Below, piece by piece: positions 33,789 through 41,792 of a DNA stretch of 50,659 nucleotides. The translations under genes and the position numbers were made by a program. The stretch is from an uncultured Acetatifactor sp. (GTDB lineage: Bacteria; Bacillota; Clostridia; Lachnospirales; Lachnospiraceae). Every line of letters begins with the position of its first letter. Positions within the stretch are counted from its first letter, which is position 1. The notes under the pieces are model-generated. The model did not search any database. It was not told the DNA's origin and was given only the letters and a program-made list of their open reading frames with translations. The stretch lies in the NCBI GenBank assembly GCA_910577665.1, contig CAJTOJ010000028.1, positions 1-50,659 of the forward strand. Reading direction: 5' to 3'.

Positions 33789-35117
33789 TTACGGCTCCAG
33801 TCTGTGGATATCCCTGGGAAACAGACAGGCCTCCCTCACATTGTCAAATCCAAGCAGCCGGGAGGTGAACCGTTCCAGTCCTAGTCCCAGGCCTCCATGG
33901 GGCGGCATACCGTGCTCATGCATCATAAGAAAGCTTCGGAAGGCTTCCACATCCATGCCCCGGGCTTTCATCTTGCCGACCTGCATGTCATAATCATGGA
34001 TCCGCTGTCCCCCTGTGGTAATCTCCAGTCCCCTGAACAGCAGGTCAAAGCTTAGGGTCTCTCCGGGATGGGCCGGATCCTCCATCACATAGAAAGGCCT
34101 CTTCCCAGCAGGATAATGGGTCACAAACACAAATTCGCTTCCCGTCTCCTTTAGGATGATCTCAGACAATAGTTTCTCCTCCTCCGGCTGAAAATCATGG
34201 GATTCCACAGGTTCCCTGCCTGTCTTTGACCTGATCAGGGCTTTGGCCTCCGAGAACTTCAAGACAGGGATGTGCAAGCTTCCATGGGGCAGGTTCACCT
34301 GCAACAGGGCCAGTTCATAGTCGTATTCCTTCTTAAGCATATCCAGGGCCGCCTCCAGCATTCCCACTTCTGTCTCCATCACCTCCTGGAAATCTTCAAT
34401 ATAACCCATCTCAAAATCCACCCCTGTGTATTCGTTCAGATGTCTGTTGGTGTCATGCTTCTCTGCCCGGAATACAGGTCCCACCTCATAGACCCGCCCA
34501 AAGATCCCCACCATCATCTGCTTATAGAACTGGGGACTCTGGGCCAGGTATGCCTCCCGGCCAAAGTAATCCAGCTTGAAAATATTGGCGCCTCCTTCCG
34601 CCCCGGCATGGACAATCTTAGGGCTATGGATCTCCGTGAAACCCTCCTGCCAAAGATACTCCCTAAGTCCCCGCAGGATCCCCTCCTGGATCTTGAATAC
34701 AGCCCGCTCCTTCTCGTTGCGCAAAGTCAGCGGACGCCAGTCCAGTTTATTCTCCAGGGATGCCGCAATGGTCTTCTGGTTCATCACTATGGGCATCTGT
34801 GCTGCCGGCGTGGAGTACACCTTTACCGCTGTCACATGTAGTTCCGCCCCCAGCCTGGCCCGCTCCTCCTGCACCACCTCAGCCTCCAGTTCCACGCAGG
34901 ATTCTTCCTGGAGCAGGGGCAACAGTCTGGAACTATCACAGACACATTGCACCGTATACCGCGCCGTGCGCAGGATCACGAAAGAAAAGCCGCTCATCTT
35001 CCGGATCTTATAGATACTGCCATGGAGTGTCACCCGTTTACCGATATAGGCCCTCAGGTTGTTCACATCCATCTCCTTTTCCCTTTCTGCTGCCCTGACT
35101 TCCTTGATTATGTTCAT
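33789..35117 (-). CDS. aspS: Aspartyl-tRNA synthetase, archaeal/non-discriminating type
   Basis: 442 aa from the ATG at 35117 (AAAAAGGAG 11 nt upstream); another in-frame ATG at 35072 is possible. An N-terminal OB-fold anticodon-binding domain (about 20-115) precedes the class II catalytic core: motif 2 FRAEKHDTNRHLNEYTGVD, a flipping-loop region, GGQRIHDYDMQ and motif 3 GGLGLGLERF, ending FPRDIHRLEP. The length, lack of the bacterial GAD insertion and C-terminal sequence place it with archaeal-type AspRS, often able to charge tRNA-Asn with Asp for GatCAB; discrimination cannot be decided here. It has a long leader with attenuator features (35331-35518). Confidence 0.92.
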   Translation of the reverse strand: MNIIKEVRAAEREKEMDVNNLRAYIGKRVTLHGSIYKIRKMSGFSFVILRTARYTVQCVCDSSRLLPLLQEESCVELEAEVVQEERARLGAELHVTAVKVYSTPAAQMPIVMNQKTIAASLENKLDWRPLTLRNEKERAVFKIQEGILRGLREYLWQEGFTEIHSPKIVHAGAEGGANIFKLDYFGREAYLAQSPQFYKQMMVGIFGRVYEVGPVFRAEKHDTNRHLNEYTGVDFEMGYIEDFQEVMETEVGMLEAALDMLKKEYDYELALLQVNLPHGSLHIPVLKFSEAKALIRSKTGREPVESHDFQPEEEKLLSEIILKETGSEFVFVTHYPAGKRPFYVMEDPAHPGETLSFDLLFRGLEITTGGQRIHDYDMQVGKMKARGMDVEAFRSFLMMHEHGMPPHGGLGLGLERFTSRLLGFDNVREACLFPRDIHRLEP

Positions 35118-35330
35118 GATATGATTTTCTCCTTTTTCTCTGATCCAGTTTTCTCTGGTCAAGTTTTGCATCCTGGTTTTCATGGCCCAGTTATGGCCAC
35201 CGCACCACGCTGTTCCTATTCTGCCCCAAGTACCTTTTCACAAAACATGCACGGCCGCTCCATCCCAGGATCCATCCAGACATCGTCTCTATGCCTCATT
35301 GCACCACCCCCTTTTCCAGGCTTCCCATAC

Positions 35331-35371
35331 AAAAAAGAGAGCCATCAACCGTATTCCTACAGTCCATGGCT
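35331..35371 (-). terminator. Intrinsic terminator in the aspS leader (attenuator)
   Basis: On the minus strand AGCCAT (35366-35371) pairs with ATGGCT (35340-35345), and the inner ACTGTA-GGAA-TACGGT adds a 6-bp stem; after CTC comes a run of six T (35331-35336). It lies 214 nt before aspS and 90 nt after a short Asp-rich leader frame. Its 5' arm (AGCCATGG) can instead pair with CCGTGGTT at 35414-35421, giving an antiterminated state. Confidence 0.75.
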
Positions 35372-35431
35372 CCCTACCCAATGTCTCTTCTCCTACATCC
35401 AGGCTGGTTCCGGAACCACGGCATGGCAAGC

Positions 35432-35472
35432 AGCGCCTACAGCCGTGGTCTCCTTCCACTGCTACAAGCGCT
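35432..35472 (-). promoter_or_regulatory. Leader hairpin 1:2 of the proposed aspS attenuator
   Basis: Positions 35456-35472 and 35432-35448 form a 17-position stem with a single mismatch (A:G) and a 7-nt loop (AAGGAGA). The leader-peptide stop codon TAG (35462-35464) is inside the 5' arm. The 3' arm begins with CCACGGC (35442-35448), which can alternatively pair with GCCGTGG (35416-35422). Confidence 0.7.
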
Positions 35473-35518
35473 CCCTATCATCGTCCCTATGGAAATAGCC
35501 GAAGCGGATATGAAGCAT
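35462..35518 (-). CDS. Asp-rich leader peptide of aspS (attenuation peptide)
   Basis: An 18-codon frame, MLHIRFGYFHRDDDRERL, starts with ATG at 35518 preceded by AGGAGG (35527-35532) at the ideal 8-nt spacing, and ends at TAG. Codons 12-14 are GAC GAT GAT, three consecutive Asp codons, in the leader of an aspartyl-tRNA synthetase gene. The frame ends within the first of a series of alternative hairpins followed by an intrinsic terminator. This is the organisation of ribosome-mediated attenuators such as trp and his leaders. No clear separate promoter is seen, so it may be read from a weak promoter or from gpmI. Peptide expression itself is not shown by sequence. Confidence 0.65.
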   Translation of the reverse strand: MLHIRFGYFHRDDDRERL

Positions 35519-35598
35519 TCTGTTATCCTCCTATTTGCCAAAAGGGTATAAAACCCCTTCTGGATACAGCTTATCCCCTATTTGCAAACCAGCATCTC

Positions 35599-37143
35599 TT
35601 ATTTATGAACCAGCAAGGATTCCCCTGTCATCTCCGCAGGCTGCTCCTTCCCCATGATCTGGATCAAGGTAGGCACGATATCTGCCAGACAGCCGTTCTC
35701 CCGCAGGGTGCAGGCCGGATCATAATTCACCAGGATAAAGGGCACCTGGTTGGTGGTATGGGCGGTAAATGGCTCCCCTGTCTCATAGTCCACCAGCATC
35801 TCCGCATTACCATGGTCTGCACAGATAAACAGGACGCCGTCCACCTCCTTCACAGCCTCCACGGCCCTGCCCACGCATTCGTCCACAGCCTCCACGGCTT
35901 TCACGGCAGCTTCCAGCACACCGGTATGGCCCACCATGTCAGGATTGGCAAAATTAATGATAATCACATCATATTTGCCGGAACGGATGGCCTCGCAGAG
36001 CCTGTCGCAGACTTCATAAGCGCTCATCTGGGGCTTCAGGTCATAGGTAGCCACATCCTTGGGGGAGTTCACCAGTACCCTGTCCTCACCCTCATTGGGT
36101 TCTTCCACACCGCCGTTGAAGAAAAAGGTCACATGGGCATACTTCTCTGTCTCCGCGATACGTGCCTGCTTCATGCCGTTTGCGGCCAGCCACTCCCCGA
36201 AAGTATTGGTCACTGCCACCTTGTGGAATGCCACTTCCTTATTGGGAATGGTGGGATCATAGTCGGAGAAACACACATACGTCACATCCAGCCTGTTTCC
36301 CCTGTCAAAGCCCTTGAAATCGTCATCACAGAAAGCCCTGGTAATCTCCCTGGCCCTGTCCGGACGGAAATTGAAGAAGATAATGGAGTCTCCGTCCTGC
36401 ACCGTTGCCACAGGCTTTCCATCCTCCACCGCCAGGGTGGGCTTCACGAATTCATCCGTCTCCCCCCTGTCATAGGATTCCTGGATCCCACAGATGCCGC
36501 AGGCTGCTGTGAGCCCCTCTCCCTTTGTCAAGGCATCGTAGGCCAGCTTCACCCGGTCCCAGTTGTTGTCCCGGTCCATCACATAGTAACGCCCCATCAC
36601 CGAAGCAATCTTCCCTACACCGATCTCTTCCATCCTGGCAGCCAGGGCCTGGGCATATTCCTTGCCGCTGGCAGGCGGCGTGTCACGTCCGTCCAGGAAG
36701 CAGTGTACATACACCTTCTGAAGGCCGTTTCTCTTCGCCAGTTCCAGCAGTCCGTACAGGTGGGTGTTGTGGCTGTGTACCCCGCCGTCTGACAACAGGC
36801 CGAACAGGTGCAGGGCACTGTCGTTCTTCTTGCAGTTTTCCACTGCGTGCAGCAGGGCCGGATTCTCAAAAAAGGTACCGTCCTGGATCTCCTTGGTGAT
36901 CCTGGTCAGTTCCTGGTACACAATGCGGCCTGCGCCCATGTTCAAGTGTCCCACCTCGGAATTGCCCATCTGCCCCTCGGGAAGTCCCACAGCCATACCG
37001 CTGGCATTGCCCCGCACAAAGGGATATTCCCTCATCAGTCCATCCATCACAGGCGTCCTGGCCTGTGCAACGGCATTGCCCTCCGTCTTCCCATTCAAGC
37101 CATAGCCGTCTAAAATCATCAGCACTACCGGTTTTTTGCTCAT
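35599..37143 (-). CDS. gpmI: 2,3-bisphosphoglycerate-independent phosphoglycerate mutase
   Basis: 514 aa, normal for the family. It interconverts 3- and 2-phosphoglycerate in a Mn-dependent reaction through a phosphoserine. Motifs: VLMILDGYGLN (metal ligands), catalytic Ser in GNSEVGHLNMGAGR, HCFLDGRDTPP, FFNFRPDRARE, NFANPDMVGHTG and FICADHGNAE. It acts directly before enolase in glycolysis, though eno is not adjacent (about 3.2 kb away). A promoter with perfect TATAAT is at 37221-37249. Confidence 0.97.
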   Translation of the reverse strand: MSKKPVVLMILDGYGLNGKTEGNAVAQARTPVMDGLMREYPFVRGNASGMAVGLPEGQMGNSEVGHLNMGAGRIVYQELTRITKEIQDGTFFENPALLHAVENCKKNDSALHLFGLLSDGGVHSHNTHLYGLLELAKRNGLQKVYVHCFLDGRDTPPASGKEYAQALAARMEEIGVGKIASVMGRYYVMDRDNNWDRVKLAYDALTKGEGLTAACGICGIQESYDRGETDEFVKPTLAVEDGKPVATVQDGDSIIFFNFRPDRAREITRAFCDDDFKGFDRGNRLDVTYVCFSDYDPTIPNKEVAFHKVAVTNTFGEWLAANGMKQARIAETEKYAHVTFFFNGGVEEPNEGEDRVLVNSPKDVATYDLKPQMSAYEVCDRLCEAIRSGKYDVIIINFANPDMVGHTGVLEAAVKAVEAVDECVGRAVEAVKEVDGVLFICADHGNAEMLVDYETGEPFTAHTTNQVPFILVNYDPACTLRENGCLADIVPTLIQIMGKEQPAEMTGESLLVHK

Positions 37144-37220
37144 GTCTGCTACCTCTCATTCTGTCCACATCGCTGTGGCGTATGCTCTTTTTGTGATCCA
37201 ATGTCCTCATTCAGTTTCAA

Positions 37221-37249
37221 ATTATACACGCAAAAGATAATAGGCGCAA
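37221..37249 (-). promoter_or_regulatory. gpmI promoter (sigma-A)
   Basis: On the minus strand, TTGCGC (37244-37249), a 17-nt spacer and a perfect -10 TATAAT (37221-37226), about 75 nt before the gpmI start. Confidence 0.65.
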
Positions 37250-37276
37250 TAACATTTACAAAATTTTGAAGCAAAA

Positions 37277-37430
37277 GTTCAGCCAGTGGGAAGCGTATGG
37301 ATGAAAATCGTGCTCGCACGAATTTTCATCCATCGGTTTCCACTGAGGGAGCGCCCGTTAATGAGCAAAAAAGCTGCGTAAGCAGCGGAAAGCTCCGAAG
37401 GAGCGGTTTTGCGAATGGCGCGGGCTGAAC
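37277..37430. repeat. Structured intergenic element with terminal GTTCAGCC repeats
   Basis: 154 bp bounded by GTTCAGCC (37277-37284) and its complement GGCTGAAC (37423-37430). Inside is a long stem: the 12-mer ATGGATGAAAAT plus CGTGC (37297-37313) pairs with GCACG, a bulged A, and the complementary 12-mer (37316-37333), extended outward by AGTGGGAAGCG/CGGTTTCCACT. Two small hairpins follow (GCTGC-GTAA-GCAGC and GCTCC-GAA-GGAGC). It fills most of the gap between gpmI and the binding-protein gene. No coding frame is credible. Confidence 0.65.
37367..37386 (-). terminator. Intrinsic terminator downstream of the 754-aa binding protein
   Basis: On the minus strand GCTGC-TTAC-GCAGC is followed by TTTTTTG. 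It lies about 80-100 nt after the stop of the gene at 37469 and inside the structured element 37277-37430. Confidence 0.6.
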
Positions 37431-37468
37431 GGACTATCATTTTCATGTAAAAGCTGCTTCCCGGCACA

Positions 37469-39733
37469 TCACTCCGCCAGGTACATATTCAGCCCCTTCT
37501 CTATCTTAAGAAGCGTCTCTTCCAGGGATATGGTACCATCCAGGTATCCAGGCAATGCCAGGATCAGTTCTTCCCGGATCTTGGCGTCTTCCCGGTATCT
37601 TGTATGAAGCGACCTGCACATGTTCAGGATCCTCTCTGCTTCCTTGCTGGAGAAATCCAGGATGGCGAGCTCATCCGATGCCCCCTCCCCAATGTCTATA
37701 CTGGTGTAGGCCTCTGCTGCACTGCGATCTGCTGCTGCCAGCTTTTCCAGGGAAACGGCATTCACCGGGAATCCTTCATAATAGTCCATATCCTGCACCT
37801 GGCCGGACAGGGCAAACTGCAGAAAATCTTCTGCCCGCTCCCTGTAAGGGCTGCTGCTGTTAATCCCCATCTCCAGCTTCGGCTGGTAGGTCCCTTCAAA
37901 ACAGGTGTACTCCCCTTTCACATAGGCCGCTATACTGACCGGCCACATGGCTTCCTGAAAGCCACTTGTGGGATGAAAAGCCAGGCTGGCACTATCAGCC
38001 ATATCCCAGATGTTATAGCGCCTGTTATCTTTCCCCTCCCTTCTTTCCAGGATACCGCAGTTTTCCCCGATTTCCTTAAGCTGTATCAGACGCTTTCCCA
38101 GGGCTTCCTTGTCCAGTACTTTCTCCTTGACGATCTCCTCCACAAAATATGGATAGAACTGATCTACCAGTTCCTCCACCGTCTGGGGACCCATACAGCT
38201 CTCTGAACGTCCAGACAAGGTATCTGCCAGGGCTTCCATAGAACACATCTCCCCATCCAGGATTCCTCTGCCCACCGCCATGGTGAGGCCAAACTGCAAT
38301 GGCACCGCATACCGTCTGCCATCCGGTGTCCGGTATCCTCCTGTTATATTGGCCAGCAGGGTGCCATCCTCCTCCATGGGTCCAACGGTTCCTTCCAGGT
38401 CCACAAGCAACCCCTTGGAAGCATATGTCTCTATATCCAGATGATCCATAACCAGTATATCCGCACCATTTCCCGCCATCAGTTCCGTATTCAGTTTCTG
38501 GAAGATCTCTTGATAATCCGGTGTGCCCCTGTATCCCTCCGCAATGGACCAGGCAGACTCTATCTGGATCAGCACTTCCGGATGTTCCCTGTGGTAGCGG
38601 GCTGCCGCCTGCTGGAGCAGATAACTCTCCTGGACAGTGAAAAGACGAAGGGTTTCGGTGATTTCAATGACGGCATCGGGATCATACCGGTATTGCATCA
38701 GTCTGTTTCCCTGTTCGCTTCCGAAAAGCGCATACACCGTCCCGTCCGGCAGGGCTGTCATGCCCGTACACCACAGATCCAGCAGTCCCGTGGAGCCATC
38801 TGCCCCGTCCATCTGCTTTTTCCAGTTGGTGTCCCCTGCCTGGCAGCAGAAGAGACCATCGGGACCCAGGGCCACCATATCTCCTTCCGGCAGGACACTG
38901 AAGTAGACACTGCCCGACTTCTCCTGGGAAAAGGGAATGGTCTCAGACTTTCCTTTCTCTCCCTGTTTTGTAACCTGGATGCCAGTCACGGTATCCAGGC
39001 TGTCACAGGTATACCGGTACACCTGGTCTCCCACAGATTCGATCCACTGGCCATACCGGTCAGTGCCATTCCAGGTTCCGTCTTCCACAGCTTCCCTGTC
39101 CAGAAGGCTGCCATCCTGTCCCAGGTAGGTATCCAGTGTCTGCCCCATGTGACACACCAGAATGCCGGATTCCGTCACAGTGATATCCTGCGGATACCTG
39201 TAATAGCCGGTTTCCTCCGAAGGCTCCTTCCACTCCCTGGGTGTAATGTCCACCACCTCCTCCCCCTGGCTGCGCCAGAGATGTCCCTGGTAGAAATCCT
39301 CCCCCTCAGAAGGATAACAGATAAAAAGATACTGGTCTCCCTCCCCGTCCTGCAATAACTTCAAAGGCACATAGGTATCCCACGGAACGTTCACATCCGA
39401 GAGCCATTCCCCTGTAATCTCCTGTAGGGTGCCGTCCTCCTGCAGGGTCCATTCCTGTAGTGATGCACCGCCTTCCACATTGCACTGTAGCAGAAAACGG
39501 ACCTGCTCCCCTGCCCTGAAGATCTGGCGTACACTTGCGCCTTCCCACTCTCCAGGCAGCTGGATCTCTGTCTCCACATAACGTCCTTTTACCGGTTCCA
39601 TGGACAGTTCATCCTGCTCCTGACCGCCCTTCCCGCATCCGGCCAGGCCTCCCACTATCAAGGCCACGCTTACTCCTATGGAAGCAATGGAGCTTATACT
39701 TCTTCTTTTCCTGTTTACCATTTTTATTCCCAT
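37469..39733 (-). CDS. Solute-binding lipoprotein with N-terminal beta-rich (propeller-like) domain
   Basis: 754 aa; an alternative ATG at 39721 would remove four residues. Lipoprotein signal with basic start (KRRS) and lipobox VGGLAGC. Residues about 40-345 consist of repeated short beta-strand units with many W, Y, G and D, such as LPDGTVYALFGSEQGNRLM, suggesting a beta-propeller. Residues about 360-754 resemble family 1 sugar-type binding proteins: RLFTVQESYLLQQAAARYHREHP, ADILVMDHLDIETYASKGLLVDL, a WPVSIAAYVKG segment, and AEDFLQFALSG near the end. Binding proteins normally sit with permeases, but none is adjacent, so ligand and role are unknown; it could serve as an extracellular sensor. 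Confidence 0.8.
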   Translation of the reverse strand: MGIKMVNRKRRSISSIASIGVSVALIVGGLAGCGKGGQEQDELSMEPVKGRYVETEIQLPGEWEGASVRQIFRAGEQVRFLLQCNVEGGASLQEWTLQEDGTLQEITGEWLSDVNVPWDTYVPLKLLQDGEGDQYLFICYPSEGEDFYQGHLWRSQGEEVVDITPREWKEPSEETGYYRYPQDITVTESGILVCHMGQTLDTYLGQDGSLLDREAVEDGTWNGTDRYGQWIESVGDQVYRYTCDSLDTVTGIQVTKQGEKGKSETIPFSQEKSGSVYFSVLPEGDMVALGPDGLFCCQAGDTNWKKQMDGADGSTGLLDLWCTGMTALPDGTVYALFGSEQGNRLMQYRYDPDAVIEITETLRLFTVQESYLLQQAAARYHREHPEVLIQIESAWSIAEGYRGTPDYQEIFQKLNTELMAGNGADILVMDHLDIETYASKGLLVDLEGTVGPMEEDGTLLANITGGYRTPDGRRYAVPLQFGLTMAVGRGILDGEMCSMEALADTLSGRSESCMGPQTVEELVDQFYPYFVEEIVKEKVLDKEALGKRLIQLKEIGENCGILERREGKDNRRYNIWDMADSASLAFHPTSGFQEAMWPVSIAAYVKGEYTCFEGTYQPKLEMGINSSSPYRERAEDFLQFALSGQVQDMDYYEGFPVNAVSLEKLAAADRSAAEAYTSIDIGEGASDELAILDFSSKEAERILNMCRSLHTRYREDAKIREELILALPGYLDGTISLEETLLKIEKGLNMYLAE

Positions 39734-39888
39734 CCTGTCTTTTCCTGCCTTGGGATACTCCTGTACCCTCCAAAGCTGTTTTCCAGGAAAAGAATATCAC
39801 TTCCATGGCAGGGATATCCTAACAGTCTCCTAAACATTTCCTATGAAACTATTAAGATGGTTCTTTTCTGGAAATTCTGTTTTGGGGA

Positions 39889-39917
39889 TTGCTTTTTACT
39901 TATTCTGGTGATAAGAT
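39889..39917 (+). promoter_or_regulatory. Putative promoter of the DUF4352-like lipoprotein
   Basis: TTGCTT (39889-39894), a 17-nt spacer and TAAGAT (39912-39917), about 34 nt before the start at 39951, whose SD is GGAGGAG. Confidence 0.5.
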
Positions 39918-39950
39918 GACAATCATAACATTATCTATGGAGGAGCGAGT

Positions 39951-40520
39951 ATGAAACGTCTTGTTACACTTTTGTTCGCAGTCCTTATGACTGCCACCCT
40001 GGCTGGATGCAGTCTCAGTGACATCTTTCCGGGAGAGTCGGGAGCAGCAGGCGCCGATGCCAAGGACAGTGTGGTCACACCGGACGAGGACGGTTACGCA
40101 GAAGGCCGGATGGGAAGTACCATGCGTACCTATTTCTTCGATTATACGGTAAACAGTGCCTTTGTCTGTAGCGAATATGAGGGATATACCCCGGCAGAAG
40201 GAAACGAACTGCTGGTGGTAGATATGACCGTGAAGAACACCTTCCACGAGAGCCTGTCCATGTTCGACACAGATTTCCAGGCCCAGTGGAATGATTCCGC
40301 AGAGGATGCCTACTCCTATCCTGTGGAGAATGGAGATGGCATCAGCACCAAGATCCTTCCCGGAGAATATACTTTAAATGTAGATGAGAGCCGCAGCGGA
40401 CAGCTGATCTTCGAAGTACCTGCGGGACATAAGGATTTCTCCATCTCCTATATGGAATTCTTCGATGATAACTCCACCGGAGATACTTTCTTCGTCTTCT
40501 TCACCGCTGACCAAAAATAA
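39951..40520 (+). CDS. DUF4352-like lipoprotein
   Basis: 189 aa. Signal peptide with lipobox TLAGC, an Ala/Gly/Asp linker, then a beta-rich domain from about residue 55. The pattern MRTYFFDYTVNSAFV, GNELLVVDMTVKNTF and the late SGQLIFEVPAGHKDFSISY resembles DUF4352 (telokin-like) domains of secreted Firmicutes proteins, which lack a known enzyme activity. A single gene unit with its own promoter and a strong terminator. It is divergent from the 754-aa binding protein and shares a 217-bp intergenic region with it. Confidence 0.82.
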   Translation: MKRLVTLLFAVLMTATLAGCSLSDIFPGESGAAGADAKDSVVTPDEDGYAEGRMGSTMRTYFFDYTVNSAFVCSEYEGYTPAEGNELLVVDMTVKNTFHESLSMFDTDFQAQWNDSAEDAYSYPVENGDGISTKILPGEYTLNVDESRSGQLIFEVPAGHKDFSISYMEFFDDNSTGDTFFVFFTADQK

Positions 40521-40546
40521 GGAATCCGAAAAAGGATTTCAAAAAG

Positions 40547-40578
40547 GCCTGTCCCGGATACCCTGGACAGGCTTTTTT
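40547..40578. terminator. Bidirectional intrinsic terminator
   Basis: GCCTGTCC (40547-40554) pairs with GGACAGGC (40565-40572) followed by TTTTTT on the plus strand. On the minus strand the stem is followed by CTTTTTG. It separates the converging DUF4352-like gene and kdgK. Confidence 0.88.
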
Positions 40579-40655
40579 ATGTCTTGTCTGCATTGTGTTT
40601 TCCTGATGGCTATCTTTCCATGGCCGCTCCCAGGCACTGTACTGCCTTGTACCTG

Positions 40656-41687
40656 TTATCGCTGTACCCGTCCGGAAGCATCTCCTCCTGCCAGGGTCTC
40701 CACTTCTTTCCTGGATACCAGGTTGAAGTCCCCGGGAATGGTGTGCTTCAAGGCCGAAGCCGCCACGCCGAACTCCAGTGCCGCCTTAAAGTCCTTGCCA
40801 TCCAGCATACCACAGATCACACCACCTGCGAAGGAGTCACCTCCACCCACCCGGTCCACAATGGGATGGATGTGATATTCTTTGGAGTGGTAGAATTCCT
40901 TCGTGTCCCTGGAATAGATGCAGGCTGACCAACCATTGTCAGAGGCAGAGTGGCTCACCCGCAGGGAAGATACGCAATACTCAAAATTATAATCTGCCAC
41001 CATCTGCTCAAAAATGGATTTATAGCCAGCGAGTTCCAGATCCCCGCTGGTCACATCTGTCTTGCCAGGCTTGTAACCCAGTACCAGCTCTGCATCCTCC
41101 TCATTGCCAATGCACACATCCACATACTGCATCAGGTTTTTCATGACCTTCTGGGCTTTCTCGGAGCTCCACAGCTTTTTGCGGAAGTTCAAGTCCACGG
41201 ATACCTTCACGCCATGCTTCCTGGCTGCCTTCAAGGCCTCCTCGGTCAGCACTGCGGCGGCATCAGATACTGCAGGAGTGATGCCTGTGAAATGGAACCA
41301 GTCAGCACCTGCAAAGATTGCATCAAAGTCAAAATCTGCTGCTGTGGCCGTGGAGATGGAAGAATGTGCCCTGTCATAGACCACCTTGGAAGGTCTCATG
41401 GACGAGCCACTCTCCAAAAAGTATATACCCAGTCTCTCACCACATTTTGCAATGTGCTCTGTGCACACATTGTACTTGCGCAGGGCTGCCACCGCACATT
41501 CTCCGATCTCATTGGCGGGAACCGCTGTCACAAATTCTGCATCATGTCCGTAATTTGCCAGGGATACAGCCACATTGGCCTCTCCGCCACCATAGTTGAT
41601 GTCGAATTCGTCAGCCTGGATGAATTTCTCAAAATTGGGGGTGGACAGTCTCAACATGATCTCACCCATTGTCACTACTTTTGCCAT
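40656..41687 (-). CDS. kdgK: 2-dehydro-3-deoxygluconokinase (KDG kinase)
   Basis: 343 aa from the ATG at 41687 (AAAGGA upstream; the frame open to 41708 adds seven unlikely residues). PfkB-family sugar kinase: N-terminal GEIMLRLSTP, sugar-binding GGGEANVAVSLANYG, VDLNFRKKLW and the catalytic motif DRVGGGDSFAGGVI near the C-terminus. It phosphorylates 2-keto-3-deoxygluconate to KDPG. It is the last gene of the kdu/kdg operon; the assignment is strengthened by eda directly upstream. Confidence 0.93.
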   Translation of the reverse strand: MAKVVTMGEIMLRLSTPNFEKFIQADEFDINYGGGEANVAVSLANYGHDAEFVTAVPANEIGECAVAALRKYNVCTEHIAKCGERLGIYFLESGSSMRPSKVVYDRAHSSISTATAADFDFDAIFAGADWFHFTGITPAVSDAAAVLTEEALKAARKHGVKVSVDLNFRKKLWSSEKAQKVMKNLMQYVDVCIGNEEDAELVLGYKPGKTDVTSGDLELAGYKSIFEQMVADYNFEYCVSSLRVSHSASDNGWSACIYSRDTKEFYHSKEYHIHPIVDRVGGGDSFAGGVICGMLDGKDFKAALEFGVAASALKHTIPGDFNLVSRKEVETLAGGDASGRVQR

Positions 41688-41792
41688 TGTTGTCCAATCC
41701 TTTCTCATATCTGTCTATAAAAGCAGTCCGCTGGACCAGCCTTCCTGTAACCGTAAAGCACCCGTCCTGCTCCGCACGCTTAAGGGCATCCC

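Noticed and set aside
35340..35540. 6S-like RNA in the gpmI-aspS gap
   Set aside because: The ends can form a closing stem and a large bubble, but the conserved 6S segments are not recognisable and the region is better explained as an attenuator.
35118..35598. T-box riboswitch for aspS
   Set aside because: AGCGTGGTGCGGTG near 35197-35213 resembles the T-box core, but only about 10 of 14 positions match, no complementary downstream strand or T-run follows it, and no specifier stem could be built. The Asp-codon leader fits better.
35182..36792. 536-codon plus-strand open frame
   Set aside because: Antisense to gpmI and its downstream leader; no family features. Shadow frame.
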